Assembly (NCBI RefSeq): GCF_040807025.1
Contig: NC_090982.1
Coordinates: forward strand, 77,541,931 to 77,605,930
Length of the DNA: 64,000 nucleotides
Reading direction: 5' to 3'
Origin: Struthio camelus
Taxonomy: Eukaryota > Chordata > Aves > Struthioniformes > Struthionidae
Shown here in pieces: positions 58,701 to 64,000 of this stretch; the stretch's first letter is position 1; every line of letters begins with the position of its first letter. The position numbers and the translations under genes were made by a program. The notes under the pieces are model-generated. The model was not told where the DNA came from, made no database searches, and saw nothing but the letters and a program-made list of their open reading frames with translations.

Positions 58701-59901
58701 TGAGTCTACAGTACACAGCACCGAGGGCAGAGGGGTCTCCTCTGCATAGGACAGCCAGTTAGTGCTGCAGCATTGAGAGGAAGAGAAAACCAGGGAGAAC
58801 GAGCCTTATTGGGATGAAATACAGCAACCTGTTGCAACTAACCATAGTTTAGGCAAAAACATTGCTCTCCTTCCCCTTACTTTTGTATCAATAGCCTTTA
58901 TGCTTGAAAATCTGAGGCTGTAGATTTAAGACAGAAAAGTAAACTAAATCTTATTTGTTCAAGAAGTGAAATGCCAGGTGGAGAAAGCACTGGCAACATG
59001 CCTGACGATGCCAACAACAGGATAAATTACACACAACAGCTCTTATCAAAAGGCAGTGAAAAGAAAGTGAAGGTCTTAATGTTAAACTGCTAGGTAATCC
59101 ACATGGTCACTGAAATTGCAACCATTAGTAGCTAAGAGTCCAATAAACTAAGGATCACATGAACAATGGAGTAGGAAGGAAGCAATGCAATGAAAGTATA
59201 ATGCTGTAAATAAGCTCTCCAGGCAAGCAGGGAGCTGCACAGGCCCCTGGACTGACTCAGGGAAAGTGAGAAGCAGCCTTGTTCATGTAGGGATTAGTTA
59301 CTGGCCCTGTCCACAGAGCACACACCTAGCTTTGACCTTGGATTTACCATAATGGTGTCCAACCATCAGTCTTAGCATCTCACATTGCCATCCATCACTG
59401 CAGCATGTGAGAAAAAAGTAAAGCGTTCAGTGGACTGTGACCTGCCTGTTTTACCTCCACTCAGTGCTCCTGCTTGGGGCATGGCTTTTAAAGCACTGGT
59501 AAGCTGCATAATTCAAACTTTCGAGTTGGAAAAGTCTGTTTTAACTTTCCTCCAGCAGCTATAGACCGAAGCAGCTATAGGTGACTAGAAGTCACCTCTT
59601 AGAGGCTTCCAGCCCTAAAGCACTAACAAGGCTAGGGGTCTCAGGTGGGTTTGCTTCATCATCACTATACCCACTCACCCATGTACAAGAGCCTAACCCT
59701 GCTCCTCGTGCCCCTGCACTACTCCGACCTGCAGTCAGTGGTGAGCACTCGCAAACATTACCACACTAACGGTCAGCCCTAGAGGGGACCCATACACGTG
59801 AGGGACTGGAAGGCTGTCCAGACTAAGCATCGTCACACGGAGTGCATGCAAGGTGTGCAACCGAGGAGCACGCCGCAGCCTCCCTCGTGCAGACAACCTA
59901 C

Positions 59902-59962
59902 CTCTTGTTTCTTGCACTGGCGGTCTCTCTTGTCTGATGAGGAATAACTGTTCTCACTGAAA
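59902..59962 (-). other. Candidate non-coding 5' exon of the ATP8B-like gene
   Basis: On the minus strand an acceptor-like gctttcag (AG at 59,963-59,964, with a second cag six bases further in) and a donor gtaggt bound a 55-61 base stretch. Joining it to the start-codon exon keeps the main ATG as the start, so it would be untranslated. One of its frames is open and serine-rich, but that frame would run into a stop in the next exon. Splice-site appearance is the only evidence, and such pairs occur by chance over 20 kb. Confidence 0.25.
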
Positions 59963-60072
59963 CTGAAAGCAAGTCTCCGGCCTGACACGAAGACAATTAT
60001 ACTCCCAGGAAACGGTGTGATTTACTTTGATATCACTAAAATAACATACTTCACTCTTCCCTCCCTTTTAGA

Positions 60073-60085
60073 TTTTTTTTTTTTT
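60073..60085. repeat. Poly-T tract (T13)
   Basis: This is a simple T run without a recognisable element body. Confidence 0.85.
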
Positions 60086-62582
60086 GCTTAAGCCCAGAAG
60101 AGTAACTTACAATAATGCTAAACTGTATGTAGGTCATGAATAAGCTAACAACTAGAATCAAAGCTGAAGTGCAATCAGCACACATTTGACTAGGAAGAGC
60201 TCCACAGAGAATTTTTACCTATAACAAAAATAAGTCATTCACTTGAGAGGAAGTAAAGAGCTACATCTGTAACGTGAACTGCAGCTTTTTTTGCTCTGAT
60301 GTTTTGCAACCAAGTTATACCGATAGAGACACTGCCTCTGTCATCAATAGTACGGCCTTAACCTTTCTCTCAATATGATTTTTGAGCTAATTTCTCATTT
60401 GCAAAGATACACATTAGGGTTAGTGCAGCAAGTTAACTTCAGCTAAAACAAAAAAGCTTCTACACCTGCCAGCCTCACTTAGCGAATCTCCTGCTGGCTT
60501 CTGTGAGACCGTTGTTTGTGTCAGGATGCCTGAATAGTCATGTTTTCGTGGACAGAGAGAGAAGATCAATGCTCTGTGGTGAAAATCTTCCTTCCACACA
60601 TGGCTAAAATGATTTAATCATGGGCTGACAGTCAAATTAGTATCAGACATGGGGTAAGGATGGAAGAGTCCTTCTGTTGGAGTAGCAAGGACCTGGAGGA
60701 GAAGGAGTCATTTTTCTCTGTGCTAGGGAAGATGCTTTGAATATGTTTCATGTGGTCAGTTCTCTACCATCATAATGTGTGTTAGTCTCTTCTCTTTGCA
60801 TAGTGTGGCACATATAAGTTTAATCAAACAAAAATAATGGTGCTCAGTAAAAGCATATCTAGGTGAAAGCTAATGTCCTGAGATATATAAGGTTCTAAGT
60901 GATGCAAATCCTCCATTCTGAGTCTTACCCTCTCCAATTTTAAAGGCAGCAAAGACCATTATTTTCATTTACTATACAACAGGTCAGAGAACAACACTCA
61001 TTAATTTGTTCATCTACCTATCTGAGCATATTTCTTCCAGAGATAGTCACTTATGATGCAAAAACCCTTTATGATGGAGGCAAGAAGTTCCAGTGTTTCA
61101 TGCCTTTACTGTTAAACCAAAATGCAGTCACCAACAACACCAAGAATAGAGAGAATACTGAGGAAAAGCAAAGGCCAGGCTCTCCCTTCAGATATTATAG
61201 AGAGAGAACAGAGACCTAAACCCAAAGCCAGGAAAGTGAACACGTGTTTTCCTGCTGATTTTTGAAGGCTTTGCTAAAGCCTCACTTCAGTGGTCCCAGC
61301 TCACTCAACTTTTCTTAAGTTACTGACATAGTAAGACCGGCACTACCTAAAGAAAACTTACTCTCAAGAGACATTTACAGACACAGAATAATCTAGCATG
61401 CTAAAGCAAAAAAACACACAATAAAAATAGAAAGCAAGGCTCCTACACGAGGTTTTACACTTTTCTTCTAGATCACATGAAGAAATTGGCCTACCTGGCT
61501 GTTCGGTGTTTCCTTTTCTATCTGGAGCTGTTTGTCAAGACAAGCATGAAGGAATTTTTCAGCACCATTCAAAAACGTACAGTTTCTTTTAAAAACCCTA
61601 GGTGATTATTCAACAGAGAACGCCAAGCTTCCTTCTAGCTCAGCTGCAAAGCTCGCTAGGGGACACCACGCTTTCCAGGATCTGGAGGTAAACGCGGGCT
61701 GGGACACGCTGAACGTGATCCTTATGTCCCAGAAGTTACAGGATGTCTCTGTGTGCTTCATGTGCTCAATAAAACCTGCAAGAGTAAAGGCAAAGTTCCT
61801 GACCCTGTGGGTGGAACATGGCACTGTGTAGCACTGAGTAAATAAGAAGCAATTGATCCTTGGACTCATGTATGGCATCAGGTATTAATAAGGAATATAC
61901 CACACACAGGAGTCTCTTTCATCCAAGAGAAATGCAGCCTGAAAAGCCTACTTGTGCATGCTCTTAGAGCAAACCGGTAGCTAGAGTGGCAAACAAGACA
62001 TGTGCTCAACTTTCTGCAACCAACAGACAGATTTTCTTGCACAGCCCTCAGCTGGAGAATTTCAAACACAAAACATTTTCTTCCCTAAAGGCCAGACGTT
62101 TCATTATCACCTATAAGGACTAAAAGGTATGTAGCCTCTGTGGGACAATCCATTCCTTTAGGTTTTTATGGCACTGAGTACAAAAGGATCCAGATTCAGG
62201 CTTCTGGTTGCCATGGTTATGCTAACAAAACACGTAAATTCAGCTTTTGACTCTAGATTATTTAATTCAATGCCCTCTTCAGCCAAAAAAAGTTTGTGAA
62301 GAGAATTGTGAGACAGAGGAGAGACCGAGCTAGTCTAAAAAAAATCACCTAAGTACAACTACAATAGGCTGTAGTATGAAGACTTAAGTTTTTAAAAAAA
62401 CCTTAATAATGGCACGTGCCAAGCCATACTAGTATTCCAGATTTCCCTATTCAGTAATACAAGCTTCCGACGCTAATTCACAAGCTTTGATTTGCACTGG
62501 TTGGCATTTTTACCACCTGCTTTAGGTGCGATGACATCTTCTGACTGAAAAATTCAGAATTAGTGTTAGGTTAAATAAGTAA

Positions 62583-62597
62583 TTTTTTTTTTTTTTT
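62583..62597. repeat. Poly-T tract (T15)
   Basis: This is a simple T run seen directly, with no adjoining SINE or LINE recognised. Confidence 0.85.
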
Positions 62598-62934
62598 GAC
62601 TTTCCTTGCAACATGCCAAATTATTGAAGTGGAAGGCTTTTTAAAAGGTAATTCAGATCTTCTCAGTCATCTTGTCTGGGCTTTTTGGGACTGTTTATTC
62701 TCAGTTAATGAAAATAGACTAGTCACTACCACTTCTGTTTATAGCCTATTTCAAATAAAGTTTATTCTGTAGTTTTCCGTGCAGTAGACAGGATTACAAA
62801 CATGGCAGTGAAAGCTTCCTGCTTTATTTAAAATTCTCTGGTTAGGTAATGGGCCATGGCTATGACTAACAGGGTCACGTGAGCACATGAAGAAGGAAGG
62901 ATAGCAGGCTGAGCAAACACTGAAATAAGAGTCA

Positions 62935-63095
62935 AATCCGTTCTCACATCTGTGGCAAATTATGGGCGAGTCTGTTAATACTGTTGTACTTCCATTTTCT
63001 TATTCATAAAAGGGAATAACAATTCTTCACTTCCTCAAGAGACGGAGTAGGATGCATTAATAAGGACTATGAGGCATTTAGAGTCGTATCAAGGA
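62935..63095 (+). repeat. MIR-like SINE fragment
   Basis: gggcgagtctgttaatactg, then acttccattttcttattcat, then aaaagggaataacaattctt, then gactatgaggcatttagag. This is the order of the MIR 3' half ('gggcaagt..cttaa..cctcagtttcctcatctgtaaaatggg..aataat..gtgaggatt'). Confidence 0.6.
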
Positions 63096-64000
63096 CATCT
63101 CAGTACAAGAAAATTGCTAAGTCTCTCTCATGTAACAAAGGCCTAGGTTATCTCAAAGTCCTGGAAAAACCTGTTCAAGATAAAAAAGGGAATCTCACCT
63201 TCTCTGGCAGAAGTGGTGAACAAGTTTTTTTCTGCTCACTTTTCAGTTCTTGTGTTGGTTTGTGATACTATTTTTAAAACAGAAGAATCTCTTCTTAAGG
63301 AAATATAAAGGTGTCACAACAACACTGCAGGATTCAGGTTTAATATCAATAGTAATATAAAATACTCTCATGCCAGCATTTTGACTCCAGGTATTACAGC
63401 TATGAGTCAGTGCGCTAGTAAGACGACTGTTACCCAGAAGTCGGAAACAGTCTTGGAAGATATGCAAAATTATAATTCTTTCCTGTCTTTGATGTTTTGG
63501 TCACTAAAGTAAAAATAACTTAAAATTAACAATAGCTAATAATTTGGAACTAAAACTAGAACGTGAGATTAAACCGTTCCAAGCAGGAGAACGAAAGCCT
63601 TTTGTGTGTAGCTGAAAAGCTATTGTTTAAGAATGATGCAATATTTAAGGGGAAGAGAAAGGCTACATGCTGCTGCCTAATGGAAAATCATTTTGCAAGA
63701 ACTACTCATAGACTGCTCCTCCCTTAATCTCCCTCAGCTTTTTCCCAGCAGCTTTCTTGCAGAGGAGAGCTTTCAAAAGTTGTCCCCTCTACAAAATACA
63801 ACATATAGGGGAAGGGTTTCCCCTCTCTTCCATCTTCTACCTGTCTCCAGGTTCTAGCCTGTAGCTGGTACTCAAAACCTATTTTCCTTCCCCTGGATGA
63901 ATTCAGAGTCTTTCTTTGTACAAACTGACCCTGTTTCCCCATCCCCGTTTTCTGCTTTAGAAATATCTTGCTATGTTGTGTCCTGCTCTATAGCTGTAAC

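Larger units (their letters stand above)
50996..59900. other. Upstream region, no gene recognised
   Basis: I see no supported exon, RNA gene or long transposon here. A MIR-like start (cagtggttagattgctgtgc near 51,472) and a 'tcaatgg' fragment near 55.7 kb are the only recognisable pieces. Otherwise it is plain non-coding DNA. Confidence 0.6.
60086..64000. other. Rightmost region, no gene recognised
   Basis: Apart from a T15 run (62,583-62,597) and a MIR-like fragment near 63.0 kb I see no supported feature. The short open frames on either strand show no known domain. Confidence 0.6.

Noticed and set aside
59580..59960. A CpG-island promoter
   Set aside because: The stretch is slightly richer in CG dinucleotides than its surroundings, but too short and too weak to call.
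59902..59962. A serine-rich coding exon at this place
   Set aside because: Its open frame ends in phase 0, which in the start-codon exon leads to a TAA after eight codons. It can only be non-coding, if it is an exon at all.
62206..62220. RFX X-box-like palindrome (gttgccatggttat)
   Set aside because: One half-site is good, but the second has two mismatches in its core. No transcription start could be placed nearby.

Overview
The window reads as vertebrate genomic DNA from a sauropsid (bird, crocodilian or turtle). The coding sequence is broken into short exons with canonical GT-AG introns. The background is AT-leaning. The recognisable repeats are an old CR1 LINE of the sauropsid type, decayed MIR SINE fragments and short pieces of a 'tcaatgg'-type dispersed repeat. 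No prokaryotic, viral or RNA-gene content was found.

One gene dominates: a class-1 P4-ATPase (phospholipid flippase) of the ATP8B subfamily on the minus strand. Twelve consecutive exons can be placed to the base, from the start codon at 41,920-41,918 down to the phosphorylation-site exon at 22-230, and the gene continues off the left edge. All splice phases fit, giving an uninterrupted N-terminal part of about 419 residues: a short cytoplasmic N-terminus, TM1-TM2, the actuator domain with its DGET loop, TM3-TM4 with the PISL motif, and the DKTGT motif. From memory of the paralogues it looks closest to ATP8B5 (mouse FetA), with ATP8B2 and ATP8B4 as the alternatives.

Layout: 1-19.4 kb holds ten exons with introns of 0.2-5.4 kb. 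19.4-30.2 kb and 30.3-41.9 kb are the two large introns next to the first three coding exons. They carry most of the recognisable repeats: MIR pieces, a GC-rich block of possible LTR origin at 24.5-25.1 kb, the 2.7-kb CR1 and microsatellites. From 42 kb to 64 kb lies DNA upstream of the start codon. I see only one weak candidate for a non-coding first exon there, near 59.9 kb, plus scattered repeats. No second protein-coding gene could be supported on either strand, and no novel multi-gene system was found. The most useful extra observations are a five-codon upstream ORF in the start-codon exon, two unusual residues in the actuator domain, and several inverted repeats.
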